This document shows, piece by piece, positions 29,001 to 39,199 of a stretch of DNA of 64,000 bases. Below the pieces are notes generated by a model, which did not search any database, was not told the origin of the DNA, and saw nothing but the letters and a program-made list of their open reading frames with translations. The position numbers and the translations under genes are program-made. Source of the DNA: Kalmanozyma brasiliensis GHG001 (lineage: Eukaryota; Basidiomycota; Ustilaginomycetes; Ustilaginales); contig NW_015961951.1 of NCBI RefSeq assembly GCF_000497045.1, positions 124,001 through 188,000 of the forward strand, given 5' to 3'. Position 1 is the first letter of the stretch. Every line of letters begins with the position of its first letter.

Positions 29001-31196
29001 GCCCGCCACGCTGGTTTGGAGGCTGGGAGCGGTTTCGTCGAGCGAAGGGGCAGGGTTGCGATCGAAGCGGCTGGCGCCCGAGTCGCCGCTGAGCGGCCCC
29101 GAGATGTGCACGCTGCTCGAGCTCGCCGCATCGATGCCCTTTTGGAACGAGGCGTCGTAGCGGGACGTGGGTCGCGAAGCAGCTGGACTCCGACTTTGCT
29201 TCTCGGGATCTCGTGAGGCACGCAAGCTGCTGGTGGAGGCGTTGTGGTGGCGTTGACGCGAGCTAGGACGCGAGCCTGCGCGCGAGGATCCGGAGAGAGT
29301 GTCGTCGGTGAGTGGCTCGGACCCCGGGGAGTCCTCCTGGTCCTCGGAGCGCAAGGAAGCGAGCTGGTGAGAGAGGGAGCGAGGAAGTTCGAGCACCGTG
29401 GCGCTTGTAGGCGAAGCAGGAAGCGGTGGAGGCATGGGCGCGGGTGGTCGCGGCGACATGGACGGCGTCGCGGACGAGTCGGAAGCCGAGTCGGCCAGGT
29501 CTGCGGGCCACTTGGGCATGATGCTTTGGGCGTCCGAGATGGTGATGTCGAGCTGTCGGAAGAAGCGATGCGAGCCGCCGGTATCGACGGTGGCCGGCGA
29601 GCCAAAGATTTCGGGCTTGACGTAGATATGAAGCAGCGTTCTGACGTAGTGAGCTTCCTGTTCGCTTTTGCATTCGATAAAGATGGGCTCCGAGCTGCGA
29701 GCACGCTCTTGGAGCAAGGCGGCTTCCTGCTTGCGGGTGGTGATCGAGACCTCGGTCCTGGCCCGCGACTGCCTTGGCTGGATCATGAGCACATAGGGCC
29801 TAGCAAAGAGCGAGTCGTGGACGAATCGGACGTCGGAGACGTAGAGAGCGCCACAGTCGAGCGAGTGGGAGAGCGCGTTGGTTTCATCGAGGATCGAGAG
29901 GCTGCCAGCGTCGCGGAAGAGGAGAGTGGCGCGCTTCCACTGGCCTTGCGGGCCGATGGAGGCGGTGGGCGCGTTGAGACGACCCTTGCTTGGTTTCTCT
30001 CTGAGCCAGGATGGGCCGTGATTTCGGAAGCCAAACATGGCATCGTGGGCGGGCTCTGCTGCCCGAGACTGGGAAGATCCAGGACGCTTGGAGAGCTTCT
30101 GTTTGACGTTAGCGGCATCGCGAAAGAGAGGCGCTCGTGCCAAGGTGGAGGAGGAAGTCTTTATGGTGGATGGCCACCAGATGTGAACGCCAATCGAGAC
30201 TTGGGCGTCGCCGGCAATGCTTTTACGAGAAGCAGCATAGCTTGATACGGAGCCTGATCGCAGCCTCGAGAGACCCGGATTACGATGCGTGGAGAATGCG
30301 GGGGTGAGAGCGACTGGGGCCAACGAAGCTGTGCTTGACCTCATGTTGGACGACGAAGAGTATGTGAGTAGGGTGGAGGACGCCGCATCAAAGGAGAATG
30401 TATCGGTGGATACGGAGGCAGAAGATTTGTGACGCTGGAGGAAGGATGAGGAGGAAGAGGAGGAGGAAGAGGTGGGGGCGAAGGTGGTCGCTGATGGGGC
30501 GGCGGTGGAATGAGATGGTGATTTGCGGCTAGATATGCGGAAGGACGAAGAGGAGGAGGGGAAAGAGGAGGTTGGCAGCGGTTCCTGGACACGGGACGGG
30601 GTATCATGCAATGTGTGCTGCCGAAGGGAGGGGATCAGGTCGTTGCTGGGTGAATGTGCATGCGTAGGCTCCAAGTCGCGAGATGTAAGATTGTATGCCA
30701 GCGAAGAGGTTGATGATGTAGGAATGGGAGCATTTTGAGTGGAAGAGGGAAAGCCTAGAAAGGCTGCAGCAGATGCAGTCGCTTGCAGGCGAGATCGGTC
30801 CAAGCTCTTGCGCATGGACCGTCTCTCGGGCAAGTCCAGCGAGGCATTCCTGGCGGTGATGGAGGACGAGCTGGACGAGGATGCGTGATGGAAGGAGCTC
30901 GACGAGGGCGACGAGGGGGTGGAGCGGAGATTGTTGACCATGCGTCTGAATGACGACGAGGAGGGGGATGATGTCGAGGTGGTAGACGTGGCTGCAGGAA
31001 GAGGCATGCGTGACGAGGAGGCTGCTGTGACTGTTGCTGCTGGTGTCTGCTCTGTTCCTGAAGAGGGGCTTATTGTGGTTCTGAAGGCGGATGTGGTGGT
31101 GGAAGACAAGGGTCCAGAGCTCGAAGCTCTTGCCATTGTTGTCGAGTGCTGCGGAGGCGGAACGTAATCCGGCCACAAGGGGTGTGCTCCGCTCAT
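26028..31196 (-). CDS. Ras GTPase-activating protein with C2-like and RasGAP domains
   Basis: A 1722-residue intronless protein that would switch Ras off by stimulating GTP hydrolysis. The first 330 residues are Ser/Thr/Pro-rich. A PH-like region (about 340-560), containing GQWKRATLLFRDAGSLSILDE and HYVRTLLHIYVKPE, is followed by a C2-like domain containing RYCRIRLDGDLVARTSLAHSSGN. The RasGAP domain follows. Its catalytic arginine finger is R968 in LLFRANTSLSR, and the second signature is FVFLRLFCAALNAPQLYGL. The long C-terminal third is disordered and ends in KKKKWWKP, perhaps a membrane-contact tail. The architecture is like the SynGAP/RASAL group and fungal Gap1. In smut fungi Ras acts upstream of cAMP and MAPK signalling for mating and filamentation; that link is inference. 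The ATG at 31196 is the first in frame. Confidence 0.85.
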   Translation of the reverse strand: MSGAHPLWPDYVPPPQHSTTMARASSSGPLSSTTTSAFRTTISPSSGTEQTPAATVTAASSSRMPLPAATSTTSTSSPSSSSFRRMVNNLRSTPSSPSSSSFHHASSSSSSSITARNASLDLPERRSMRKSLDRSRLQATASAAAFLGFPSSTQNAPIPTSSTSSLAYNLTSRDLEPTHAHSPSNDLIPSLRQHTLHDTPSRVQEPLPTSSFPSSSSSFRISSRKSPSHSTAAPSATTFAPTSSSSSSSSSFLQRHKSSASVSTDTFSFDAASSTLLTYSSSSNMRSSTASLAPVALTPAFSTHRNPGLSRLRSGSVSSYAASRKSIAGDAQVSIGVHIWWPSTIKTSSSTLARAPLFRDAANVKQKLSKRPGSSQSRAAEPAHDAMFGFRNHGPSWLREKPSKGRLNAPTASIGPQGQWKRATLLFRDAGSLSILDETNALSHSLDCGALYVSDVRFVHDSLFARPYVLMIQPRQSRARTEVSITTRKQEAALLQERARSSEPIFIECKSEQEAHYVRTLLHIYVKPEIFGSPATVDTGGSHRFFRQLDITISDAQSIMPKWPADLADSASDSSATPSMSPRPPAPMPPPLPASPTSATVLELPRSLSHQLASLRSEDQEDSPGSEPLTDDTLSGSSRAGSRPSSRQRHHNASTSSLRASRDPEKQSRSPAASRPTSRYDASFQKGIDAASSSSVHISGPLSGDSGASRFDRNPAPSLDETAPSLQTSVAGGSGRGATSRAAAALRREDKDRFEKTRFERYCRIRLDGDLVARTSLAHSSGNAFAVDKFQLKDVGDVKSLFIEVLHPTLRTSSALSGTPAHSSTKFMMLGIVEIPIETLRRNEEIEGRFPIWSISTFSHYTAANEDDGKTPTGFHRGVVGELSLSIHLHEGAILPLTMYEEVYNRLHDEDAHQMLRHLFTLISDDVVVSHVVRICAASGTITSRISTLIEEESVNWGEKMEPELLFRANTSLSRSVDHFQRLLALSWLEACLGPTVRKICNDAQPRSDAAASSSSSSTTAGPTAGGGGGGGSDDGPFDFSTSIRAAPTLPANAIDAIPDGPMTANSLRKLSETMWQNIYSQRHSCPADLRTVLHRIRRKVNECYRDAKSTRPGIQGVGAFVFLRLFCAALNAPQLYGLTPSQPGRDAQRKLLLLSKVLLALASKKNAFDREKDWELIPLNDFLRTYSSAYDDYISVVSTEPPTQTAVQLLGMRIEGDSDLQAAAQRKLGSLCTLHREAIPRAPYMLDQPQALASFVALVADAVEERELAGVTQQPISTIDASSTVDSRDGSAQTEAAKIKQKADEFIAICCRIEEAAGMCIELAGYDPRPIPFERLQRSALSSLPRYGRGPDDATLGPSPSRIAQGDAAVPLSPRDASLGSSPARSRSRRATVGAALALPKLAATKEFHPDGSSEQPVPVPVSPREAREDRRKSVGTPRSNQHRVSQVVTDSPEYRVTAGADPLARRESEANKKSNVQHVTAQSLGTSGTFDVATPSSYRTRSSRLIEDEDDHGSDVELREAYRKLRAEEEAGVSTSQRVAAPGLPAISTTEGPLPRSAAAGNGKAQPSRTPEALDALMEAEDGSTFEPVYAPRTLPRTVGSRASFSGKLIPVRRPALDRPSAPEPNRRHSSEEPEAPRNFSLPRPSADRNSAAIREREESSDGFEMAIEDAYAQTRATLPPSASMPVNMTGLAPVGDGRYGKEFGSGTDGAGKKKKWWKP

Positions 31197-31486
31197 GATG
31201 GCCTCTCGAGGCTGAGCTCAGCTGAGCTCAGCTTGATTCGCCTGCGATGCCACCTTTAGTCTCGGGGGAGATGTGACAACCACGCCGTGCCTCAAAGGGC
31301 GCTTCCGATGCTAGAGCTGCATGAGCGAGGTTGTGCTTGCGTGCGTGTATGTGTCACTGCAGGAGCAAGCCGTCGGAAAGGACCGTGGGAGAGTTGAGCT
31401 GGCGTGCGTGTGACTTTGAAGAAGAACAAAGCAAGACGTCGTCGACAAAGGAAGCGACGGAGCGAGGCACAAGAGGGTCCGCAACG

Positions 31487-31506
31487 GAGCGAGCGAGCGA
31501 GCGAGC
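31487..31506. repeat. (GAGC)5 microsatellite
   Basis: Five perfect GAGC units. The reverse complement is the (GCTC)6 array at 31831-31854, so the two could pair in single strands. Confidence 0.8.
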
Positions 31507-31830
31507 TGTCATGCAACTTTGGCTCGCTTTCTGTCTCTCCCTGTCCAAATGCAATTTTGGTTTTTCTTTTTGAGTTCTGGCTCATAGAACGCGGCAGCAG
31601 GCTAAGCTCAGGCCTGGAGTCTGCGATCTCATTTTTTATTTATTTTATTGTTGCATAAAAATAGCGCCCAATTTCTTGTTTGTTTTGGCTTGCAGGCGTG
31701 CAGACACGAGGAGCAGCGAATCTCAACAGCCTGTCACATAGCCTGTCACGGCAGCCCATCGGCAATGTGCCGATCTTTTGTTTTCTGACCAGCCTCATCA
31801 TTCGGATCAAGCCTTCCGTTTGGCGCTCAA

Positions 31831-31854
31831 GCTCGCTCGCTCGCTCGCTCGCTC
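31831..31854. repeat. (GCTC)6 microsatellite
   Basis: Six perfect GCTC units, complementary to the (GAGC)5 array 325 bases upstream. Confidence 0.8.
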
Positions 31855-32214
31855 ATCACAGGATCACTTGAACCACACCTCTGACACAAGCACACGTTTC
31901 TAGAGAAGCAGGTTTTGATTTTTCGTCGCTTGTGTGCAAGATGATGGGAATGGAGAACAACAATTACACAACGTCACGAATGGACGTATAAGGGGGAAGA
32001 GGGCTGCATCCTGCCTCGGTCGACAAGAATGCAGCAAACAGCCAAGCCAATCAAGCAAGCGATCACTTGACTGGAAACATGGCGGGACCACATAGGCTCG
32101 ATTCTTGGATCGAAACGCTCCGGGAACATTTTGGTGGTGGATGATGGGATGATGAGATGTATGCGAGGTGGTGGTGATGATCGATCGGATAAAGAAGGTG
32201 CAAGCACGATCCAC

Positions 32215-33190
32215 TTAGTTGTCCGAGGAGAACATGAAGCTGACGTCACGGCCAGTGAGCTTCTTGTACACCGACGAGAAGCTGTCCAGCTTGTACTCGA
32301 GCGAGGTGGCGTCCTTCGAGTCGAGGAAGCACTTGATCAGACGGCTGCCGTCAGTGGCAACACGGGTGCGCTTGCCAGTGATCTCCGAGGGGTAGACGAG
32401 GTCCTCCAGGATCGACTCGTGCACGGCGGTGAGCGTGCGCGAGTGAGGACGGGGCTGCTGGTTACGGTTCTTTCGGCTGGGCTTGCCGAGGATGCGGCGC
32501 TGGCCGACAAAGACAACGTGGCGGTCCGAGAACTTCTTCTCGAGCTCACGGGTGAGACTGTAGGTACCAAAAGGGAGCGAGGAGCGAAGAGATCAGTATG
32601 CTGGTTGGGGGCAAATCGAGACGCATGACAGCAGCAAAAGCAGCAGCAGCAGAATTGCGGCGATCCATCTGTCGTGTCATCCACCGCTACCTTGGACCAC
32701 AGGTATCGGACGCAACCGCATGCGCTGCTCGCTCGTCGTGAGATCCCTCCTTGGCATTCGTCGGAACACTTCCGTACCCGTGCCAGCCTGTGGTGACTGC
32801 GGAACAGCTGATTGCGCTTCCGTCGGCCGTGACTGCATTCCTTAGGCTGTCCCGACTGACAACTCTCGATGCTGAACTGTATAATTTCGTTGCCGTGTGC
32901 TGCCCTGTTGCTGCTGCTGATGCAATGTCGAAAGAAGATGCTTACCGCTGCTGGATCTTGTGGAAAGCCTTGAGCTGGGGCATGGGCACAAAGATGACGA
33001 TGGCCTTCTTGCCGCCCTTGACCTCGATCTCCTTGGCGCAGGAGATCTGCAGAGGTCGGAGCTCAGCCTTGAGCTCAGAGACGTTGGACTCAAGGTCGAT
33101 GAGAGCCTGAGCAACAGTGGTCTCGACCTCGTCGGCGGGGCCGGTGGGCGCGTTGGCCGTGCGGAAGATCTTCTGCTGGACGGAAGCCAT
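32215..33190 (-). CDS. RPS7: 40S ribosomal protein eS7, two coding exons
   Basis: A 195-residue small-subunit ribosomal protein eS7. Coding exon 1 is 33190-32946 and exon 2 is 32557-32215. The 388-base intron has GTAAGC and CAG borders and splits an Arg codon, giving [28 protein letters not shown]. Family text includes [52 protein letters not shown] and the C-terminal [13 protein letters not shown]. Length matches the family (about 190). A further intron in the 5' leader is likely: CTCAAG|GTAAGT near 34031 and ACACAG near 33213 on this strand would join just upstream of the ATG. It is head-to-head with eS1. Confidence 0.94.
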
Positions 33191-34715
33191 GATGGACTAT
33201 ATGGAGACGAAGTCTGTGTCGGCGATCAACAAGAGTGAGCGGGTCAGCCGATCTATCAATAATGAGGGTAACGGCAAGGACCGACATCATCGCCATCGTC
33301 GTTTGTCATCGCCGAAGGGAACGCATAGATGGTCGCGCAAGAATGCCTGAAGTCGGTCTGCTGAGAGGATAGTGACGCTGATGGTGATGGTCGAACGGCG
33401 TCAGATCTGCTTGCTTGCCAGAGTTATCCTCGATCCACACCACGGATGCCTATCCTCGTCCATGATCCTTCTGCTGCGTCTGTCCACGTCAAATGGTGTA
33501 GCGCGTGGATTCCTTCTGTCGGCGCATCCGATGTGATGAGCCAAGTGTGTCGTAGGCTGCCGAGTGGCTTCATCATCGAAGTCACTTCTCCGGCCGTCAT
33601 GGCAGCGAGACTGCACCCAGACGTCGACGCTGGACGGCTCGAGCGACGCTCTATCTGGACGGAGAGCCATCGCGATCCCTGCTGCCGTGATGCTGCTGCT
33701 ATCGCTTGGATCTTCCGACCGAGTCTTTGCCTGCCTGACTTGCCTGCTCCATCCCGATATGATCGATCCCGCTTCCTTCTCTGCTGCTCTTCATGATTCC
33801 ATAGAGTCGACATGTTCCATAGAGTCGACAGTGCACTGCTGCTGGTCATACCTGTATCTTTGCTGATGTGATATGCATGGTAGGTACCTTTGTGCGTTTG
33901 GCTGGAGTGGTAATATGGTGATGCTGCGGACTGCCTTTCCTTTGGTGACGAAGATGGCTGTGTCTGCGACACTGCTATGGTTGTTGACTGCGATGACGAT
34001 AGTGATGATGCTTTGGCGATGCAGCACTTACCTTGAGGATGAATACACCGGGTGATGACTGGTGGGGGAAAGTATCGTAGCAGCGAGAAGGTCCAAGATC
34101 GAAGTGTCCACCAGCTCGCTCAACGATGTCGGGCCCAGCTCTCACCGACAGTCTTCGCAGCCTCACCTCTCACTTTGGGCCTGCTCATCAGTCAACCCGA
34201 CTCTCCAGACAGCTACTTGCCTGGACTCGACTTGCCTGCTGGGACGCAGAGCCGTCGACGCCAGCTGCTGCCTGCTGGAGCCCGTTCTGTCTTGCAATTT
34301 CTCCAGGGTTGCAGAAGGCAGTCAAGGCTCGTGGACTCAACGCCTACAGACGTTGTATTCATGATATATCTTTTTAATATAAATTCAATCAAGCCTGGCT
34401 TCAGAATTTCAACCACTGGCCCAGTTGGCTGCACGTGTAGCTCGGCCGAGCTTTTCTCAATAAAATTTGCAGCAGCAGACTGCGACAACATGGAAGGGTC
34501 AGTTTCAAAGCCGAGAGGCTTCACGACCAGCTGCGAGTCGGGCTAGCAGTTGGGCTTCGAGAGCGGGCTTCCGTCGAACACTCTCAGGCAGCGGCCCTGA
34601 ACCAAGCAACCACAGCCAAGTCGCAGGCCAGTCGAATCGGTGGACAACGAGATTCCAGCTTGACATCGTCCGTTCCTCCTCTGCTCCATCCTTCCTCAAG
34701 ACATATCGATTCATC
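33191..34715. promoter_or_regulatory. Divergent region of the eS7/eS1 ribosomal protein pair, with probable eS7 leader intron
   Basis: About 1.5 kb. On the minus strand, a consensus donor (CTCAAG|GTAAGT, near 34031) and an acceptor (GCCGACACAG, near 33213) suggest an eS7 5'-leader intron of about 820 bases. The remainder would be a shared promoter of about 0.7 kb. A 16-base direct repeat (TTCCATAGAGTCGACA at 33797 and 33815) lies in the putative intron. I searched for C/D-box snoRNA signals and found no convincing pair. Confidence 0.45.
33797..33830. repeat. Direct repeat of a 16-base unit
   Basis: TTCCATAGAGTCGACA occurs twice, separated by TG, inside the probable eS7 leader intron. Confidence 0.85.
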
Positions 34716-36371
34716 ATGGGTAAGTGGTCATCATAAGCAGCAATTGCCCATCCTATCGCATCCTCGACACGCCGACAGCATCACATCGACACAACAGCAT
34801 CACCGACGCGCGCCTCAGCAGCTCAGACCGCCCAACGAAGCCAGATTTGAGGTCAACGATGGTGGTCGAACATGGTCACACCACGATGGGATCCAACATT
34901 GTCATCCTCATTAGAAGCTCGTCAAGCGTGACGCTGCAGGCGTGAACCACGAGACGGACAGCCTTCGATCGGAGCATTCGGTATCACATGGGACATACGT
35001 CGTATCAGCTTGGTCAGAAGGATGCCTCGAAGAACCTGTGCAGGAGGATCAGCACAAGCATGGGCCCAGATGAGGATGTGTTGGATCTGGCATTGCGACC
35101 GCGCTGTCCACCGCATGATCAGGTCTGGGCCACAAGCATCAAAGCTCGAACAGACAGCGTTCGGGACATAGACTAGACACGGCGGCGTCTCCTTGTCGCT
35201 GCTCTTTGACTATGGAACAATCTTTGCGAGCTGTCGCTGGACACCCCTGCCACAACGTCGCAAAGTCGGTAGAGACAGGACCGTTCGACGAAAGCGGCTT
35301 GTCATGACACTAGCGACGGAAACCATACCGAACACTTCCCTCGCCCAACATGGGCGCGCAACCACGACGACAAGCCCCAGCTTTGTCGTCCTTTCGACTG
35401 CCACGCGCACATCGACAATACGACTTTGATCATCACAACTTCATTCCGACCCGTCACTGTTGTCGGCACGGATGCGATTTGGACTGGCATTGCAACACCA
35501 TCGCGCTCGCGTTTCTACTGCTGCGCTGTTCGTCCTACCCATCTTCGAACGCTTTGACTGACTTTTTCCCCCACTTCCTCCGCTCACCACAGCTGTCGGA
35601 AAGAACAAGAAGCTCTCCAAGGGCAAGGGTAACAAGAAGAGGGCTGTCGACCCCTTCACCCGCAAGGACTGGTACGACATCAAGGCACCCACCTTCTTCG
35701 AGAACCGCAACGTTGGCAAGACCTTTGTCAACCGATCGCAGGGTCTCAAGAACGCCGATGACTCGCTCAAGGGCCGCATCGTCGAGGCTTCGCTCGCTGA
35801 CCTCAACAAGGACGACGAGCAGGCGTACCGCAAGTTCAAGCTGAAGGTCGACGGCATCCAGGGCCGCACCTGCCTCACCAACTTCTACGGCATGGACTTC
35901 ACCTCGGACAAGCTGCGCTCGCTCGTGCGCAAGTGGCAGTCGCTCATTGAGGCGCACCAGGATGTCAAGACCACCGACGGCTACCTCCTCCGTGTCTTTG
36001 TCATTGCCTTCACCAAGAAGCGTGCCAACCAGGTCAAGAAGAACACGTACGCCAAGTCGTCGCACATCCGCGCCATCCGTCAGAAGATGTTCGAGATTGT
36101 GCAGCGTGAGGCCAACTCGTGCGATCTGCGCGAGTTTGTCGCCAAGCTCATCCCCGAGGTGATCGGCCGCGAGGTGGAGAAGGCCACCCAGGGCATCTTC
36201 CCCCTCAAGGACGTCTACGTGCGCAAGGTCAAGGTGCTCAAGGCACCCAAGGACGACTTGAACAAGCTGCTCGAGGTGCACGGCGGTGCCGCCATCGCCG
36301 GCGCCGAGGACGCCGGTGTCAAGGCCCGCAACACCGAGTTCAAGGAGCCCGCCCCCCTGGCCTCTGTGTAA
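34716..36371 (+). CDS. RPS1: 40S ribosomal protein eS1 (S3a), with a 4-base first coding exon
   Basis: A 260-residue small-subunit protein eS1 (S3a/Rps1). Exon 1 supplies only ATGG (34716-34719). The intron runs from GTAAGT at 34720 to CACAG at 35592 (873 bases), and exon 2 is 35593-36371. Joining restores the universal N-terminus [18 protein letters not shown]. Further family text is [49 protein letters not shown] and [18 protein letters not shown]. The intron ends with a branch-like TTGACTGAC and a long pyrimidine tract. Such long first introns in ribosomal protein genes often carry regulatory sequence; I saw no snoRNA in this one. The gene is divergent from eS7. Confidence 0.94.
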
Positions 36372-37046
36372 ACTACCCCCCTCGTCACTTTTTCTCTCAT
36401 ATCATCATCATCGTCTCTTGCATCGCGCGTCCGTACAGGATGCGCATACTCTCTCACCTTTGGCGAAAGCCAGAAAACAAAAGGGGTTGACACCAACCCG
36501 TCTATCCTTTTCTCCTCTGTACAATGACCCAGCACACACTATCCTCTGTTATCGATAAATGCAATGATTTCAGGGATTGATCCAAAAACCGCAAAGTTCG
36601 AGTTTGGTTGCTCTGAGGCATGTTAGCGTTGAGCAGACTGATGAGTGCGAGAGTGACGTGAGGTCGTGCGGAGGAAGAGCCCAAGCACGATCGACCTGGT
36701 TGGGGGGGTTTCAAGCGACGCCTGGACGGCTGATGAGAGCGTCGAGCTCGAGAGATGTCGCAGTCCCGCGTTTGCGCTGCAGTGCGAAGAGGGCTAGCCA
36801 TGCAGAAGGCGAGGTCAAGATCCGTGATGCAGAAGCGGGTGCGGCAGCGAACGTCAAGCTCGAGAACTTCAAGCGTGAGAAGAAACGTGGCTGCTTAGCA
36901 CACGCCCGATTTCCGTCGATCCCTGGCCTCCACTCGATCGACTCTTTTGAGCTCCTCAACCTTCATCGGTCCCTCCCACCGATCATCTTCACGACCTTTG
37001 ATCGACGGCATCTCGCACGACGACCGTCGGTCTCCTCACACACACA
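36372..37046. other. Intergenic between eS1 and the Cmc1-like gene
   Basis: 675 bases with the eS1 3' untranslated region and the promoter of the small downstream gene. Nothing else was recognised. Confidence 0.45.
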
Positions 37047-37405
37047 ATGTCGACCACGGCGCCGCAACAACGCATCCTCTCGAACCGCGAAGCGGACACG
37101 CTGATGAAGCAGCAAAAGGCCAAGGCGCTCAAAGAATGCAAGGCCCAGATGGAAGCGTTCGTCGAATGCTCCAAGACGCGCACGATATCGATGCTCTGGG
37201 GCTGTAGTGGGGAGAAGAAGGCGCTGAGCGAGTGTCTGCGAGTATAGTAAGTGCAGCTCCCACACACAAAGGAAAGGGGAGTAGTGCTGACCACCGTTGA
37301 CCTGTGTGGGGTAACAGTACGAGCGAGGAAGCGATCGAAAGGGAGAAGCAGGCCTTTTTGGCCCAACCAAGACCGGGAGATGGATCCGGATCAAAGGCCG
37401 TATGA
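37047..37405 (+). CDS. Twin CX9C protein, Cmc1-like (cytochrome oxidase assembly)
   Basis: A 95-residue small protein. Exon 1 is 37047-37246 and exon 2 is 37318-37405. The 71-base intron has GTAAGT and ACAG borders and rescues the frame from an immediate TAG, reading ...SECLRVYTSEEAIEREKQAFLAQ. Two CX9C motifs are exact, C31/C41 and C53/C63, the fold of intermembrane-space proteins oxidised by Mia40. The pattern, with ALKECKAQMEAFVECSKTRT and a C-terminal ERE-x5-FL stretch, matches the Cmc1 family (Pfam Cmc1), which helps copper delivery and Cox1 maturation in complex IV assembly. A related twin-CX9C family member is possible. It is convergent with IPK1, 97 bases away. Confidence 0.85.
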
Positions 37406-37502
37406 CGAAGCAGACAACATACAATCAATACAGCACCACTTTCAACAAGACCGAGCGGCACGCAGTGATGACACGTTCTGGGTTAGATCTTGACATTGCA
37501 AC

Positions 37503-38972
37503 TCATACAGGCACAGAAGCAGCCGGCTCCCCGACCACACTCGCCAACCACGCCAGGAAGGACGCACACACCTCCGCATCGGTCTCCTGCATCTTGCTCA
37601 GCTTCGACCACGGCTTTCGGTCGAGATCGACCAGCTTCGTCTCGCCCTCCACCTTGCCTTCTGCCGTATGCACGAAGCGGAGGAGCAGCGAGCAGTCCTT
37701 GAACGTCGCCGAGACGAGGAATGCTTGAAGCGCGTCTTCCAGCGTCACCTCTTTCTGCGCGCTACGGTCGAGGAATGGTTGGAGAAGGGGCAAGAGTTGC
37801 GACGACGGGAGTGGGGTGGTGAGCGAGGGCGGTAGATCGGTGGGCGACTGGCCGAGGACGTGGGACTGTGTCCGTGCCAGCCAGAGCTGGGCGAGACCTT
37901 CGACGTCGAGTGGGTCGAGAGCTGATTGCAGGTGGGCTAGTTGGGTGAGCATGTCCACTTTGCTGTCCCCCTCAAAGGCAGGCATCGTTGGCATGGACAG
38001 CTCTTCTACGATGTGATGCGTCAGCGCGTCAAGCAGTGTATCTGCTCCAAGCACGCCGAAGAATTGAGCAACCCCCGCCAACGAGGTGCGATCGTCCGGA
38101 GCCACGACTGCGCCGTTCCAGAACAGACGCAGGTTGTTCGTTTTCCCGTTCGTCTCCTGCCAGTCTTTGTACAGCGCTGCCACTGCCTTCTGCTTCCTCT
38201 TCGGGTCTTGGCTGTACAAGTCGAGCGGATCGTACAGCTGTTCGAAGTGCTCCTTTGACATCGGCTGAGCGGCTGAGTGTTTGGCTACCCTGTGCATGCG
38301 ATACCGTGAGTAACGTCCCTTAATCTCGACATTTGACGAGGAGGGCGGAAGCGAGTCGATGCGCGGTAGAAAGCCCCACTTGGGTTTGATCTCCACACTC
38401 AACACGCCTTGCGAGCTCGACGAGGCGAGAATCGGCGCAGTCACATCCTCGACAGCGTAGATGCAGGATAGCGCCTCGGAGCGAATTCGAGCTGGGCGAG
38501 AACGACGTGTCGCAGGCCGCTGCATCTCAATGCGTGCTGAGAGTGTATCGATGATGTCTCTGTCTCGAGCTGTGATCACCGGGATCTTGATGCATCGCGG
38601 CAGAACAGATGGGTTGCCGAGGAGTGGCTCTACTATGGAATGCGTGAACTGCTCCGCCTCCTCCTCGTCGTCAGCCGTATCTGCATCTGTCGGTAGGCTC
38701 TTCGGGATGCGTAGTGCGAAGGTGCAGGTTGTAGTAGCGAGCGGACTCTGACCTGGCGCTGAACTCCCCGCAGGATCGAAGGAAAGGAGGACGTTCTTGC
38801 CACCCTCTGCGTGATACTTCCATTCTGCCGGGTTGATGTCCGCAATCGAGATCGAGAGGTCGTTCGAAATGGCTCCCTCGAAAGACGTGTGATGGATGCG
38901 CGACTGCTGCGAGGTGGACACCGTCGATTTGAACGGTGTCTGATGAGTCGGCTGAAAGGGTGTGGGCGGCAT
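37503..38972 (-). CDS. IPK1: Inositol-pentakisphosphate 2-kinase
   Basis: A 489-residue kinase that phosphorylates inositol pentakisphosphate at the 2-position to make InsP6 (phytate), which supports mRNA export. The diagnostic family motif EIKPKWG lies at residues 194-200. RYSRYRMHR downstream corresponds to the zinc/RYxMHQ-like region. [22 protein letters not shown] at about 44-65 is the N-lobe start, where E/G-rich N-ANIVL-type sequence normally binds nucleotide. [14 protein letters not shown] and LFWNGAVV also fit the family. The ATG at 38972 ([10 protein letters not shown]) is the only plausible start: the 64 upstream codons in frame cross the divergent promoter. It is head-to-head with a glyoxalase-like gene. 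Confidence 0.88.
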   Translation of the reverse strand: MPPTPFQPTHQTPFKSTVSTSQQSRIHHTSFEGAISNDLSISIADINPAEWKYHAEGGKNVLLSFDPAGSSAPGQSPLATTTCTFALRIPKSLPTDADTADDEEEAEQFTHSIVEPLLGNPSVLPRCIKIPVITARDRDIIDTLSARIEMQRPATRRSRPARIRSEALSCIYAVEDVTAPILASSSSQGVLSVEIKPKWGFLPRIDSLPPSSSNVEIKGRYSRYRMHRVAKHSAAQPMSKEHFEQLYDPLDLYSQDPKRKQKAVAALYKDWQETNGKTNNLRLFWNGAVVAPDDRTSLAGVAQFFGVLGADTLLDALTHHIVEELSMPTMPAFEGDSKVDMLTQLAHLQSALDPLDVEGLAQLWLARTQSHVLGQSPTDLPPSLTTPLPSSQLLPLLQPFLDRSAQKEVTLEDALQAFLVSATFKDCSLLLRFVHTAEGKVEGETKLVDLDRKPWSKLSKMQETDAEVCASFLAWLASVVGEPAASVPV

Positions 38973-39199
38973 CTTTGTCGGTCTACATGGTCGAGCAGAG
39001 GAAGGTGTTACAAAAGAAGAAAGGATCGATTGGACCCTGAAAAGAACGCACGCACCAACCTCACCCAATCGAGTCTTCAGGGTCCGCCTCGAGTCACTCC
39101 TAGAACCCCTCAAGTCGAGTTGTGCGCACCGTTCATGCTTTCGCTCATACCTATCTATCATCACTTTTCGTCATCTCGCCCTGTCTGCAATCGCACAAC
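38973..39199. promoter_or_regulatory. Compact divergent promoter, IPK1 and glyoxalase-like genes
   Basis: Only 227 bases separate the two start codons, so both promoters must share this stretch. No TATA box was seen. Confidence 0.5.

Larger units (their letters stand above)
31197..32214. other. Intergenic between RasGAP and eS7 genes
   Basis: About 1 kb holding the RasGAP promoter and the eS7 3' end. It contains two overlapping copies of the palindrome GCTGAGCTCAGC (31211-31232) and complementary (GAGC)5 and (GCTC)6 arrays (31487-31506 and 31831-31854). No gene was recognised. Confidence 0.5.

Noticed and set aside
34720..35592. Possible snoRNA inside the eS1 intron
   Set aside because: No pair of C (RUGAUGA) and D (CUGA) boxes with a terminal stem was found; only single partial matches.
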